Source of the DNA: Clostridium ihumii AP5
GTDB lineage: Bacteria; Bacillota; Clostridia; Clostridiales; Clostridiaceae
DNA length: 64,000 nucleotides
NCBI RefSeq assembly: GCF_000612845.1
Contig: NZ_CCAT010000040.1
Coordinates: 1 to 64,000, forward strand
Direction of reading: 5' to 3'
Shown piece after piece: positions 8,898 to 17,703 of this stretch. The notes under the pieces were generated by a model. That model was given only the letters and a program-made list of their open reading frames with translations, was not told where the DNA came from and made no database searches. Position 1 is the stretch's first letter. The number at the start of each line of letters is the position of its first letter. The translations under genes were made by a program, and so were the position numbers.

Positions 8898-10271
8898 ATG
8901 AAGTACATAGTGTCAATAATAATTGCTTGTTTAATGCTAAATATGAATGTTTTAGCATTAGATGAAAATGAAAAAAATCCAACTGTGGAAGTTAATCCAC
9001 CTAGACTTGTAAATGCTCAGCCATATAATCAAAGTGTAATATCAAAAAATATAAATTATACTAATGATTATATAGATGTTGATATTAAAATTCCCATTAT
9101 AAAATATGGAAATAAAATAACAGAAAAAAGTATGAACAAAGAATTATCTAAAGAGATTTTAGAGTTAGAGGAAAAGTTAAATAAGGAAGCTAAAGAAAAT
9201 TATACAGCTCAAAAGGATGGAGAATTTAGAAAATATTCTTTTAAAACAGATTTTCAGGTTGAATATGAAAATAGAAATATAATAAGTATTATAGAAAATA
9301 TATATTATTATACTGGCGGAGCTCATGATATGATTCTTAAAAATTCATATAATTTTGATATGAATACTGGAAATTTAATATATTTAAAAGATCTTTTTAA
9401 AAATGATGTAGACTATAGAAAAATTATAGTAGATGAAGTAAAGGAAGAAATAAATAAAGAACCAGGATTATATTATGATAATGTTGCATCATCAATTAAT
9501 GGAATACCTATAAATCAAAGGTTTTATTTAACTAAAGATGGAATTATAATATATTATGACTTATATGATATTGCACCATATGTATCAGGTATTAGAGAAT
9601 TTACAATACCATATTCAAAAGTAAAGGATATGTTAAAAGAAGATATAAGTGTGAAGGTTGATAATGTTATGATAAATAAAAATGAAGAAGTTAAAATGGA
9701 AGATAATATAAATGAATATATATACTATCCTCAAATGGAGAATTTGAAAAATCCTATAATACAAAATAAAATTAATACAATAATTAAAAATGATATTAAA
9801 GATTTTATCAATAAAAGTAAAAGTAGCTTAAACGGTTCTAACATAGGGGTATCCGTATACAATATAGATTATTTTTTGAATGATAACATAATAAGCTTAG
9901 ATTTAACTTATTCAGCAAATGATGGAACAGTTACAAATTACATATTATATGATAAAGGATATAATTTAGATTTAACTACTGGTGAAAACTATAAATTAAA
10001 AGATGTATTTAAAGATAACTTTGATTATGTTACTAATATAAATAATATAATTAAAAAAGAAATAGAGAAAAACAACTCTAATTCTGAATATAAATATGAT
10101 TATAATTTTAAAAGCATAAAAGAAAATCAAGAGTATTATATATATAGGGGCAATCTAGTAGTCATGTTTGAAGCTGGAGAGATATTGTCAAAGGATTTTG
10201 GAAATGTAAAATTTTATATACCAATGAGTATATTTGATAATAATTTAAATCCAATATTTAAAGAAAAATAA
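8898..10271 (+). CDS. Exported protein with tandem DUF4163/DUF3298 units
   Basis: This protein of 457 residues has a signal peptide (hydrophobic 4-20, cleavage probably after VLA). Residues about 55-250 form a DUF4163-DUF3298 unit, recognised by IPIIKYGN, the hallmark YYTGGAHDM, TGNLIYLKDLF and a C-terminal FTIPYSKVKDML block. Residues about 270-455 repeat the pattern in diverged form (YTYSANDGT-like core, TTGENYKLKDVF, KFYIPMSIF), so the protein seems to be an internal duplication. Such domains occur in secreted or membrane-anchored Firmicute proteins (for example next to PdaC or RsiV), and some bind lysozyme or wall fragments. Here the function is unknown. AAGGAGG lies upstream and the gene is followed by a terminator. 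It sits beside wall hydrolases, which hints at an envelope role. Confidence 0.8.
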   Translation: MKYIVSIIIACLMLNMNVLALDENEKNPTVEVNPPRLVNAQPYNQSVISKNINYTNDYIDVDIKIPIIKYGNKITEKSMNKELSKEILELEEKLNKEAKENYTAQKDGEFRKYSFKTDFQVEYENRNIISIIENIYYYTGGAHDMILKNSYNFDMNTGNLIYLKDLFKNDVDYRKIIVDEVKEEINKEPGLYYDNVASSINGIPINQRFYLTKDGIIIYYDLYDIAPYVSGIREFTIPYSKVKDMLKEDISVKVDNVMINKNEEVKMEDNINEYIYYPQMENLKNPIIQNKINTIIKNDIKDFINKSKSSLNGSNIGVSVYNIDYFLNDNIISLDLTYSANDGTVTNYILYDKGYNLDLTTGENYKLKDVFKDNFDYVTNINNIIKKEIEKNNSNSEYKYDYNFKSIKENQEYYIYRGNLVVMFEAGEILSKDFGNVKFYIPMSIFDNNLNPIFKEK

Positions 10272-10305
10272 ATAAGTAAATATTAAAATTATATAAAGAA
10301 TTAAA

Positions 10306-10345
10306 TAAAAAAAGATATTTTCTAGTCCAAGAAAATATCTTTTTC
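10306..10345 (+). terminator. Terminator after the DUF3298-type gene
   Basis: AAAAAGATATTTTCT and AGAAAATATCTTTTT form a long stem around a short loop. Confidence 0.85.
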
Positions 10346-10482
10346 TATTTAATTTTTAAAAAAATTATCTTTCAAATAAAGATAGTAGCAATAAATTTCA
10401 CAATATGTTAAATAAAATTGTAAAATAAATGAATAGTTTTTTAAAATTTAATATGAAAAGAATATTAATGAAAAAAGAAATA

Positions 10483-10510
10483 TTACAAAAATTGTAAAAC
10501 GTGATATAAT
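10483..10510 (+). promoter_or_regulatory. SigA-type promoter for the SRPBCC gene
   Basis: TTACAA (10483-10488) and a perfect TATAAT (10505-10510) are separated by 16 nt, 30 nt before the start codon. Confidence 0.55.
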
Positions 10511-10540
10511 TGAACTAGATTATACAAGGAGGATTAATAA

Positions 10541-10996
10541 ATGTATAAATTTTCAAATTCAATTTTTATTCCAAGTAAGTTAGAAAATGTATTTTCAGTT
10601 TTTAGTGAATTAAAGTTTTTGTGTATTATTTGGGATTATATTATAAATATAGAATTAATAACAGAAGGAAAAATTAATGAGGGTAGTAAAATAAAATTTA
10701 TAATGTTGAATGATAGTAATAAAATAAAAAATACTGCAGAAGTTATAGAGTTTCTGCCTAATAAAGCATTAGGTATTATTAGTAAAAAAGCAGGCACAGA
10801 AGTTATATACAGATACTCATTTGTTGAAAAAAATGGTGGTACTGAAATTCAATATTTAGAGGAAGTAAATCTTGAAAATTATCAGCAAGATTTAGCAGAA
10901 CAAATTTTTGAGATAATAAAAGAAGAAGATTATACACAACTAGAAAAAATTAAAGATTATTTTTATGGATTTGATAATAATGTAATTAATGGTTAA
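10541..10996 (+). CDS. SRPBCC (START-like) superfamily protein
   Basis: This cytoplasmic protein of 151 residues has the layout of a helix-grip fold: a first strand FSNSIFIPSKLENVF, WDYIINIELITEGKINEGSKIKF near 36-58, several beta strands (AEVIEFLPNKALGI, EVIYRYSFVEKNGGTEIQY) and a long C-terminal helix. The family binds hydrophobic ligands or acts as cyclase/dehydratase, and the ligand cannot be deduced here. The start has AAGGAGG 8 nt upstream and a good promoter. It seems monocistronic, 86 nt before the GH25 gene. Confidence 0.65.
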   Translation: MYKFSNSIFIPSKLENVFSVFSELKFLCIIWDYIINIELITEGKINEGSKIKFIMLNDSNKIKNTAEVIEFLPNKALGIISKKAGTEVIYRYSFVEKNGGTEIQYLEEVNLENYQQDLAEQIFEIIKEEDYTQLEKIKDYFYGFDNNVING

Positions 10997-11082
10997 TAAA
11001 CTAATATTTTAAATAAAATGTAACAATATTTGCTATAAAATAATATTATATAAGTGAATTAATTTATTTTATGGAGGAATAT

Positions 11083-12639
11083 ATGCAAAATAGGAGTCCG
11101 GAAAATATAATTGGTCCAGATGTAAATGAATATAGAGGCAACATAGATTATAAATTATTAGCAACAAAAACACCATATGCTTATGCAAGAGCATCAGGAT
11201 CAGGAACTGGTAGATTTAGAATAGATAGAAAATTTATTGACTATGTAAAGGGATTTAAATCAGTAGGCATAATAAGTGGAGGATATCATTATGCTGTGCC
11301 ATCATATGATTTGACTACAGCAGATAGGCAATGTGATGATTTTATTGGTGCATTAGAAGATGCTTATGGCGTTGGAAATTATGGTGAATTATTTCCAGTT
11401 ATAGACATAGAAACTCCTATAGATAAGTCAATTTCTACAGATGCTCTTTTAGATTGGGTTGATAGATTTAGAAAGAGATTTGAAAGAAAAACTAGAAGGG
11501 TTTTAATGATTTATACAGGTGCTTTTTTTATAGACTTATATAATAATTTTTATCACTCTAAAAAAGGATATATATTATCTGATATGCCATTATGGATAGC
11601 TATGTATCCTGAAATGCCAGGAAATCCTCTTTACCCTAAAGATCAAGGTGGATGGACAAGATGGACAATATGGCAATTTACTCAAACAGGAAATATAAGT
11701 GGTGTAAATCCACCAGTGGATTTAAACTATGGTCCTAAAAATTTAGATTATTTAGTGCAACCTAGAAATGTTACGGGATTAAAAGCATATCATCAAAACA
11801 ACAATATATATGTTTCTTGGAACAAGAATACAGATGAAGATTTAAATGGATACAATATATTCTTGAATTCAGAGTATGTAGGCAGTGCTGGAAAGAATGC
11901 AACAAAATTCACTATAAAATTAAGCCAACCATTTAATCCTAAAGCTACTTATCAGGTAACAGTTGAAGCTTTTGATCAAAGTGGAGATTTTTCTAAAGAA
12001 AGAGCAAAAGTATTAGTACAAAATAGAAGTGAAATAACTTCTTATGATTTACCTAATGAAAACAAAGAAATAGAAAAAGAAAATCATAGTGATATAAGAA
12101 AATCAAATTATTTTAATTCAAAGCCAAATGAAGATTTTGAAGCATATTATGATGAAGATGATGACTTATATTATTATCCTGTTAAAATTCATCATCCATA
12201 TGAATATGATAATAAAACACAAATGAGAGGATATTCAGATGGATTAGTTTACAAATATAAGTTAAAAGATGAAAAGAATTTAGATGAAATATTTGAAGAA
12301 AATCAAATAGAAGAAGAATATAATTATAGTGATAATGAAGATTTAAATAGTGAAATAGATGATATAAAAAATACAAATTATAATGTATTAGAAAGAGAAA
12401 TAGACAATGATTTAGCAAGGACTTATAGTTATAAACTAAGAAAAGATGGCGATGAAGAAAAATTAAGTGATGATTATTGTGAATATGATTATATGTACAC
12501 TAACAATGAAAATTCAAGATACAAAAATAAATTTAGAAGTGATTTTGAAGAATTAAACTATGGAAAAGATTTCTATAGCAATAAAGATGAGAATAGAGGA
12601 AAGAAAAATCATAAGAAAAAGCATAAAAAGCATAAATAA
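11083..12639 (+). CDS. GH25 muramidase-like protein with FN3 domain and charged tail
   Basis: This protein of 518 residues has a glycoside hydrolase family 25 domain (about 4-225) that cleaves peptidoglycan glycan strands in known members. IIGPDVNEYRGNIDY gives the N-terminal Asp, FPVIDIETP carries the DxE pair, and GGYHYAVPS and WTIWQFTQTG are typical. An FN3-like domain follows (about 230-315, VSWNKNTDEDLNGYNIF). The last 200 residues are low-complexity, rich in Asp, Glu, Tyr and Asn, and end in a Lys/His-rich tail. There is no signal peptide. An ATG at 11071 lies inside the ribosome site GGAGG, so I chose the ATG at 11083. The Tyr/Asp/Glu-rich tail is reminiscent of spore-coat proteins, but that is inference. 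Confidence 0.8.
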   Translation: MQNRSPENIIGPDVNEYRGNIDYKLLATKTPYAYARASGSGTGRFRIDRKFIDYVKGFKSVGIISGGYHYAVPSYDLTTADRQCDDFIGALEDAYGVGNYGELFPVIDIETPIDKSISTDALLDWVDRFRKRFERKTRRVLMIYTGAFFIDLYNNFYHSKKGYILSDMPLWIAMYPEMPGNPLYPKDQGGWTRWTIWQFTQTGNISGVNPPVDLNYGPKNLDYLVQPRNVTGLKAYHQNNNIYVSWNKNTDEDLNGYNIFLNSEYVGSAGKNATKFTIKLSQPFNPKATYQVTVEAFDQSGDFSKERAKVLVQNRSEITSYDLPNENKEIEKENHSDIRKSNYFNSKPNEDFEAYYDEDDDLYYYPVKIHHPYEYDNKTQMRGYSDGLVYKYKLKDEKNLDEIFEENQIEEEYNYSDNEDLNSEIDDIKNTNYNVLEREIDNDLARTYSYKLRKDGDEEKLSDDYCEYDYMYTNNENSRYKNKFRSDFEELNYGKDFYSNKDENRGKKNHKKKHKKHK

Positions 12640-12647
12640 TTAAAAAA

Positions 12648-12684
12648 TAAAAGGTTATTTTAAAAATGAATAACCTTTTATTCT
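12648..12684. terminator. Terminator after the GH25 gene
   Basis: AAAAGGTTATT and AATAACCTTTT form a stem around a short AT loop, followed by ATTCTATTTT. Confidence 0.75.
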
Positions 12685-12769
12685 ATTTTAAGCAAACATA
12701 AAAAAATAAGAGGAGATTTTATAAAAGTATAGAATTTATAATATTAATGCACAAATTAGGAGGAGAGTT

Positions 12770-14575
12770 ATGGAAAGAGTAGAAAAATTAAAAAAAAGAA
12801 GTGAAGTTGAAAGTAAGTACAAATGGAATGTAGAAAAAATGTATGAAAGTGATGAAAAATGGGAAGAAGATTTTCAAAAAGCTAAAAAACTTTGTCCAGA
12901 ACTTTTAAATTATAAAGGTAAACTAAAAAATGGTGAAGTGTTATTAGAATACTTAAATAAATTTGTAGATACATCTATATTAGTAGAGAATTTATATGTT
13001 TATGCACATTTAAGAAATGATGAAGATCAAACGAACTCTAGATATCAATCAATTTTAGATAAGATAAAAAGTTACTATTCAGAGTTTTCTAGCATAATAT
13101 CTTTTTTTGTTCCAGAAATATTAACTTTTTCAAAAGAGGAATTAGATGAAGTAATAAAAAAAGTAGATGGATTAGAATTGTATAGAAAGTTCCTTGAAGA
13201 TATATTAGAGGAAAAGCCACATGTATTAAGTGACAAGGAAGAAAAGATATTAGCATCAGTTAGTAATTGTTTAGATGCACCATATAATACTTTCAGTATG
13301 CTTACAAATGCTGACATGGTTTTTGGAACTATAAAAGATGAAGATGGAAAAGATGTAGAGCTTACTGCTGGTAATTACTCAGTTTATATTAAGAGCAAAA
13401 ATAGAGATGTTAGAAAAAGTGCATTTAAATTGTTATTTGAGACATATGGAAAATTTAAAAATACATTAGCATCAACTTATACTGCTGCAAATAAAAATTT
13501 TATATTTATGTCAAAGTCTAGAAACTATAAATCAGCACTTGAAAGCTCATTAAAGCCTAATAAAATACCATTAGAGGTGTATCATAATGTAGTTGATACA
13601 GTTAATAAAAATTTATCTGTATTACATAAATATGTAGCACTTAAGAAGAAATTATTGAAGTTAGATGAAATTCACATGTATGATTTATATGTTCCAAATA
13701 TAGATGCACCTAAGTTTAATATAAGTTATAATGAAGCTGTAGATTTATGTGTAGAGGCTTTAAATCCATTAGGTAAGGAATATTTAGATATATTTAGAAG
13801 TGGTATAAAAAATGGATGGGTAGATGTTTATGAAAATAAAGGAAAAAGAAGTGGAGCATACTCTAGTGGAAGTTATACAAGTATGCCATATGTGCTTTTA
13901 AACTATAGTAATCAAGTTAATGATGCATCAACATTAGCACATGAGATGGGACACTCTATACATTCATATTATTCAAGAAGTAACCAACCATATATATACT
14001 CAGATTATGTATTATTCTGTGCTGAGGTTGCATCTATAACTAATGAATGTTTATTTATGAATTATCTAATAAGCAATGAAAAAGATAAAATGAAAAAATT
14101 ATACTTAATAAATGAAGAGTTGGAAAGCATACGTACAACTGTGTTTAGACAAACAATGTTTGCAGAATTTGAACTTATAACACATGAAAAAATAGAAAAT
14201 GGAGAAAGTTTGGTATCAGAAGATTTATGTAAAATTTATCATGATTTAAATCAAAAATATTTTGGACCAGAAATGATTGTAGATGAAGAAATAGATATGG
14301 AATGGGCAAGAATCCCACATTTTTATAGTGATTTTTATGTTTATCAATATGTAACAGGATTTGCAGCAGCAAACTCATTCTACAGTATGATATTAAATGG
14401 AACAGAAAAAGATGTAGAAAGATACAAAGATTTCTTAAAAGCAGGTTGTAGTGATTATCCAATAAATATACTAAAAAAAGCGGGAGTAGATATGGCTACA
14501 CCAAAACCTCTTGAGGATACTATAGAAAGATTTGAAAAATTATTAGAAGAATTAGAAAAAGAAATACAAGATTAG
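12770..14575 (+). CDS. pepF: Oligoendopeptidase F (M3B metallopeptidase)
   Basis: This cytosolic zinc peptidase has 601 residues, the usual PepF length, and cuts short peptides. The zinc motif HEMGH has its first His near residue 391 in STLAHEMGHSIHS; the third ligand Glu lies in the CAEVASITNE helix about 25 residues later. The C-terminal block FYVYQYVTGFAAANSF is typical of the subfamily. The start has AGGAGGAG 7 nt upstream. It is monocistronic, between two hairpin terminators. A second M3 peptidase of another subfamily lies at 49.2 kb. Confidence 0.95.
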   Translation: MERVEKLKKRSEVESKYKWNVEKMYESDEKWEEDFQKAKKLCPELLNYKGKLKNGEVLLEYLNKFVDTSILVENLYVYAHLRNDEDQTNSRYQSILDKIKSYYSEFSSIISFFVPEILTFSKEELDEVIKKVDGLELYRKFLEDILEEKPHVLSDKEEKILASVSNCLDAPYNTFSMLTNADMVFGTIKDEDGKDVELTAGNYSVYIKSKNRDVRKSAFKLLFETYGKFKNTLASTYTAANKNFIFMSKSRNYKSALESSLKPNKIPLEVYHNVVDTVNKNLSVLHKYVALKKKLLKLDEIHMYDLYVPNIDAPKFNISYNEAVDLCVEALNPLGKEYLDIFRSGIKNGWVDVYENKGKRSGAYSSGSYTSMPYVLLNYSNQVNDASTLAHEMGHSIHSYYSRSNQPYIYSDYVLFCAEVASITNECLFMNYLISNEKDKMKKLYLINEELESIRTTVFRQTMFAEFELITHEKIENGESLVSEDLCKIYHDLNQKYFGPEMIVDEEIDMEWARIPHFYSDFYVYQYVTGFAAANSFYSMILNGTEKDVERYKDFLKAGCSDYPINILKKAGVDMATPKPLEDTIERFEKLLEELEKEIQD

Positions 14576-14577
14576 AA

Positions 14578-14622
14578 AAGAAAGCGACTAAACTAGTAAA
14601 ATGTTTAGTCGCTTTTTTTAGT
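14578..14622. terminator. Bidirectional terminator between pepF and the EamA gene
   Basis: AAGCGACTAAAC and GTTTAGTCGCTT form a 12-bp stem, with T runs usable in both directions between convergent genes. Confidence 0.85.
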
Positions 14623-15496
14623 ATTTCTTTTTCAAAAAGCTAAGCTTTGTTTCAGTAATTATTATAGCAATAAATATTAATAGGCAACCTAGAATCATAT
14701 TTAAACTAAATTTATCTTTAAAAATAATTATAGATAAAATGGAACCAAACACACTTTCAAGTGAAAGTATTATAGCTGCATGAGATGCTGTTGTATACTT
14801 TTGAGCAATATTTTGAATTATAAAACATAACATAGTGCTAAAAATCACCAAGTATAAAATTGAAGGCATAACTTTAATACTTAGAGTTGGTTTAGGTTCA
14901 AAGATAATTGCAACAATAAATGATAATATACTTGCAGTTATAAATTGAACTATTGTAAGACTAAGTGGTTCAGTTTTTTTTGCATATATATCAGTTGCAA
15001 TGATTTGAGCAGCAAACCCAATACCACATAAAAGTGTTAAAATATCACCAAAATTGATGTTTATATCCTTTTGAAGTGTTAACATACCAATACCTATTAT
15101 ACAAATAAAAGCACCTATAAGAGCATATTTGTCAGGTTTATATTTAAATATAAGCCAATTAAAAAATGGAACTAGTAATACATATGTTGCAGTTAAAAAA
15201 GCACTTTTACTAGCTGTTGTATATACAATTCCAACAGTTTGAAGAGCAAACCCCAAAAACATAAAAAAGCCTATAATAATACCTTGAAATATAGAGTTTT
15301 TATTTAAATGTTTTAAGTACTTAAAAAATAATATTACCATAAATAACGATGCCAAAGAAAATCTTAATGTCATTTGATAAAATGGTGATATTAAATTTAC
15401 AGAATCTTTAACTGCAATAAAACCGCCACCCCATATAATAGCAACAATTAGAAGAGCAATATCAGAAATTAAAGCTTTATTTTTTGATATTTTCAT
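14618..15496 (-). CDS. EamA/DMT-family transporter (first copy)
   Basis: This integral membrane protein of 292 residues has ten hydrophobic segments arranged as two EamA repeats of five. The first repeat begins IALLIVAIIWGGGFIAVK; the second contains TASHAAIILSLESVFGSIL, a standard EamA signature near the ninth helix. The family exports amino acids, metabolites or drugs, and the substrate is unknown. The gene runs alone on the minus strand. A ribosome site AAAGGA lies about 10 nt before the ATG. A second, only distantly similar EamA gene lies at 53.2 kb. Confidence 0.88.
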   Translation of the reverse strand: MKISKNKALISDIALLIVAIIWGGGFIAVKDSVNLISPFYQMTLRFSLASLFMVILFFKYLKHLNKNSIFQGIIIGFFMFLGFALQTVGIVYTTASKSAFLTATYVLLVPFFNWLIFKYKPDKYALIGAFICIIGIGMLTLQKDININFGDILTLLCGIGFAAQIIATDIYAKKTEPLSLTIVQFITASILSFIVAIIFEPKPTLSIKVMPSILYLVIFSTMLCFIIQNIAQKYTTASHAAIILSLESVFGSILSIIIFKDKFSLNMILGCLLIFIAIIITETKLSFLKKKY

Positions 15497-15718
15497 AACA
15501 ACATATCCTTTCTGTAATAATAAAAAATGTTAAGTTTTAGGGAAATATTAAAAAATAGCAAATAATAAGTCAAAATATATATTCTACAAAAAAGAATTAA
15601 TTCCTTTAAAATAAATAAAATTCAATATTTTTTGATTTTATAGAAAATTATATGGATAAAATTTAGAAAATATTATATAATTATAGTAGAAATGTAAAAA
15701 TTGCTTAGGGGGACTGTA

Positions 15719-16189
15719 ATGGATATTAATAGTGAAACATTTTATTTATATCAGATAGCAGAAGTAAACTTACCGAAGAAAAGAATGTCAATTTCTAATT
15801 TAAATGCAAAGGATTACAAGTTTGTAAATGAAAAGTGTATAGATGAAAATATACATAGGATAACTAAGAGTTTCAAAGAAAATGATATTAAATTAGAAAA
15901 GGATATTCCTATTATTGAAAAGGGAGATATAATTTTACCATTAAAGCAAGACTTCAGATCAACAAAATTATCTATAGCACTAGTACAAGAAAATAGCATA
16001 ATGCTTTCAGATAATTTTGCTATAATTAAAGCAAAGGAAAAAAGTAGTAGTGAAAAAATATTATCTTTATTTGAAAATGAATTTGTAATATCACAAATAA
16101 AGCCACTATATACAGGAAAGGATTATTTTAACATAACAATAAATGAAATAAATAACATACAAATACCTATAGAATTTATTAATGACTAA
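15719..16189 (+). CDS. Small protein resembling half of a type I restriction specificity subunit
   Basis: This protein of 156 residues starts at ATG 15719, because AGGGGGA lies 6 nt upstream; the TTG at 15701 overlaps that site. The pattern ISNLNAKDYKFV, KGDIILPLKQDFRSTKLSIAL, NFAIIKAKE, a helix, then FNITINEINNIQIPI resembles one target-recognition half of an HsdS subunit. In HsdS, a GDI(L/V) strand precedes a segment like this and the domain ends with an I--I-IP block. No hsdM or hsdR gene is nearby, so it is not part of a restriction system here. It may be an orphan adaptor or unrelated. I am moderately unsure. Confidence 0.55.
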   Translation: MDINSETFYLYQIAEVNLPKKRMSISNLNAKDYKFVNEKCIDENIHRITKSFKENDIKLEKDIPIIEKGDIILPLKQDFRSTKLSIALVQENSIMLSDNFAIIKAKEKSSSEKILSLFENEFVISQIKPLYTGKDYFNITINEINNIQIPIEFIND

Positions 16190-16231
16190 TAGTATTTTAA
16201 AACATATAAATTTATTATTTTAAATTGTATT

Positions 16232-16264
16232 AAAATAGATGGTGTTACACCATCTGTTTTTTTG
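16232..16264 (+). terminator. Terminator after the HsdS-like gene
   Basis: AGATGGTG and CACCATCT form a perfect stem followed by GTTTTTTT. Confidence 0.85.
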
Positions 16265-16304
16265 CAATTTATAAGACTTATTCAGATTTATTTGGCTTTT
16301 TATG

Positions 16305-16323
16305 ATATAATAATTTATTATAT
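16305..16323. promoter_or_regulatory. Perfect palindrome, likely operator of the ArsR-family gene
   Basis: ATATAATAATTTATTATAT is a perfect 19-nt inverted repeat with 9-nt arms, 52 nt before the regulator's start codon. It includes a TATAAT box, and a second TATAAT follows at 16327-16332. Autoregulating ArsR/SmtB repressors bind AT-rich palindromes of this kind over their own promoter. Confidence 0.5.
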
Positions 16324-16374
16324 GGATATAATTTGTATTGGTATGCTTTAAAATTTACTACGAGGAGTGATAAA

Positions 16375-16731
16375 ATGGAGGAAAATATAGAAACATGCAA
16401 TTGTGTAGAAATACATAAAGATATAGTAGAATCAGTAAAAAATAACATTCCTATGGAAGATACATTAAATAGATTATCTGAATTATTTAAAGCACTAGGC
16501 GACATGACTAGAATAAAAATAATTTATGTATTGTTTCAAAAAGAAATGTGTGTATGCGACATTGCAGAAACATTAGAAATGACACAATCAGCTATATCTC
16601 ATCAGTTAAGAGTATTAAAAAGTGCAAGGCTTGTAAAGTTTAGAAAAGATGGAAAAGTGGTTTATTATTCATTAGATGATGATCATGTAAAATACATCTT
16701 TGATAAAGCTTTAATGCACGTAAATGAATAA
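16375..16731 (+). CDS. ArsR/SmtB-family metal sensor of the CadC type
   Basis: This is a winged-helix repressor of 118 residues (HTH near 62-85, AETLEMTQSAISHQLRVLK). Both metal sites of CadC can be traced. The alpha-3N site has Cys8, Cys10, Cys59 and Cys61 (CNC and MCVCD); the alpha-5 site has Asp102, His104, His115 and Glu118 with exactly CadC spacing. CadC releases DNA when Cd, Pb or Zn binds. The start at 16375 has AGGAG 7 nt upstream; an in-frame upstream ATG without a site was rejected. No metal efflux ATPase is adjacent. A small membrane protein gene follows 24 nt downstream, and a perfect palindrome upstream is a likely operator. Confidence 0.88.
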   Translation: MEENIETCNCVEIHKDIVESVKNNIPMEDTLNRLSELFKALGDMTRIKIIYVLFQKEMCVCDIAETLEMTQSAISHQLRVLKSARLVKFRKDGKVVYYSLDDDHVKYIFDKALMHVNE

Positions 16732-16755
16732 TTATTATAGGAGTAATATATTATA

Positions 16756-17049
16756 ATGAGAGAATATTTACCAGTTATATGTGGGGGATTTACGGCTTTA
16801 GTTTGGTTAAAATATTTATATAACAGTCTAAAAGAAAGTAAAGATAAAAAATACATACTATACATGATATTAACAGTACTTATACCAATAGCATTAATAC
16901 CTCAAATTAGAGAAAATACAGAAAGAAAAAATATTATGATTTTTGTTATTACTATGAATGTGGTAGCAATTATAGTATTTAATCTTATAAGAAGCTTTAA
17001 AAAACATTATAAAGAAGCAAAAGAATTATATGATAATAAAAGTAAATAG
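16756..17049 (+). CDS. Small membrane protein of unknown function
   Basis: This protein of 97 residues has a short hydrophobic N-terminus (about 4-22), a clear segment at about 37-51 (YILYMILTVLIPIALIP) and one at about 61-79 (IMIFVITMNVVAIIVFNLI). It ends in a basic, lysine-rich tail. I do not recognise the family. It starts 24 nt after the metal-sensor gene with a weak AGGAGT site and shares its terminator, so the two are probably one operon. A link to metal stress is possible by context only. Confidence 0.6.
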   Translation: MREYLPVICGGFTALVWLKYLYNSLKESKDKKYILYMILTVLIPIALIPQIRENTERKNIMIFVITMNVVAIIVFNLIRSFKKHYKEAKELYDNKSK

Positions 17050-17056
17050 ATTTAAA

Positions 17057-17090
17057 TAAAAAAACTCAGTATTAACTGAGTTTTTAATTA
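17057..17090. terminator. Bidirectional terminator
   Basis: AAACTCAGT and ACTGAGTTT form a 9-bp stem flanked by A and T runs, between convergent genes. Confidence 0.85.
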
Positions 17091-17563
17091 TTAGCAACAT
17101 CTTCAAGTTCAAGATCTAAATCTAGTAATTGATAAGCTTTTGAACTTTTTATATTATTATCATTAAAAATACGATCATAACAATAAGAAATTATATCACT
17201 TCTTTTTATAATTCCTATAAATATATTAGAATCATCAACTACAGGAACAAAATTTTGAGATTTTGCTGCAATAATTAAATTTTCTATATTTGAGTTTATT
17301 GAAACAGCCTTTGCTTGAACATGTCTAGGCACATCTTTTATTAATATTTTTTCAGTATTTTTCAAATTAATATCAGGGTCATTCTTTATTTTCCAAAGAA
17401 TATCACCTTCCGTTAAAGTTCCAATATATTTTCCTTTATCATCTACTAGTGGAATAGCAGTATATCTATGATATTCCATACGTTCCATGGCTCTACGTAA
17501 TGTAGAAGTTATTTTTTCATGGACTACTTGACTTTTTGGAGTAAGAAAAAAAGCAATATTCAT
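17084..17563 (-). CDS. CBS-domain pair protein
   Basis: This protein of 159 residues consists almost entirely of a Bateman module: first CBS motif about 1-60 (RYTAIPLVDDKGKYIGTLTEGDIL), second about 75-140 (FVPVVDDSNIFIGIIKRSDII). Such modules sense adenine nucleotides such as AMP or ATP and often control enzymes or channels; no effector domain is present here. The start is ATG at 17563, preceded by GGAGGA; an in-frame TTG further upstream overlaps that site. It lies downstream of cbiQ on the same strand with a 140-nt gap and a weak hairpin between, so co-transcription is uncertain. Confidence 0.85.
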   Translation of the reverse strand: MNIAFFLTPKSQVVHEKITSTLRRAMERMEYHRYTAIPLVDDKGKYIGTLTEGDILWKIKNDPDINLKNTEKILIKDVPRHVQAKAVSINSNIENLIIAAKSQNFVPVVDDSNIFIGIIKRSDIISYCYDRIFNDNNIKSSKAYQLLDLDLELEDVANN

Positions 17564-17666
17564 GAAATCATCCTCCAACTAATATAATATACTTAAATTT
17601 TATTTAACTCCCTATATAATATATTATACCATTTAATGTGGCATTTTGGTTACAAAACAAATAAAT

Positions 17667-17703
17667 AAACAATATTATCATGTTTTGAAATAACATTGTT
17701 TAC
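17667..17703 (-). terminator. Weak terminator-like hairpin after cbiQ
   Basis: On the minus strand AACAATGTTAT pairs imperfectly with ATAATATTGTT, followed by TATTTATTTGTTTT. The stem is AT-only and therefore weak. Confidence 0.4.

Noticed and set aside
11071-11082. ATG at 11071 as start of the GH25 gene
   Set aside because: It overlaps the GGAGG ribosome site serving the ATG at 11083.
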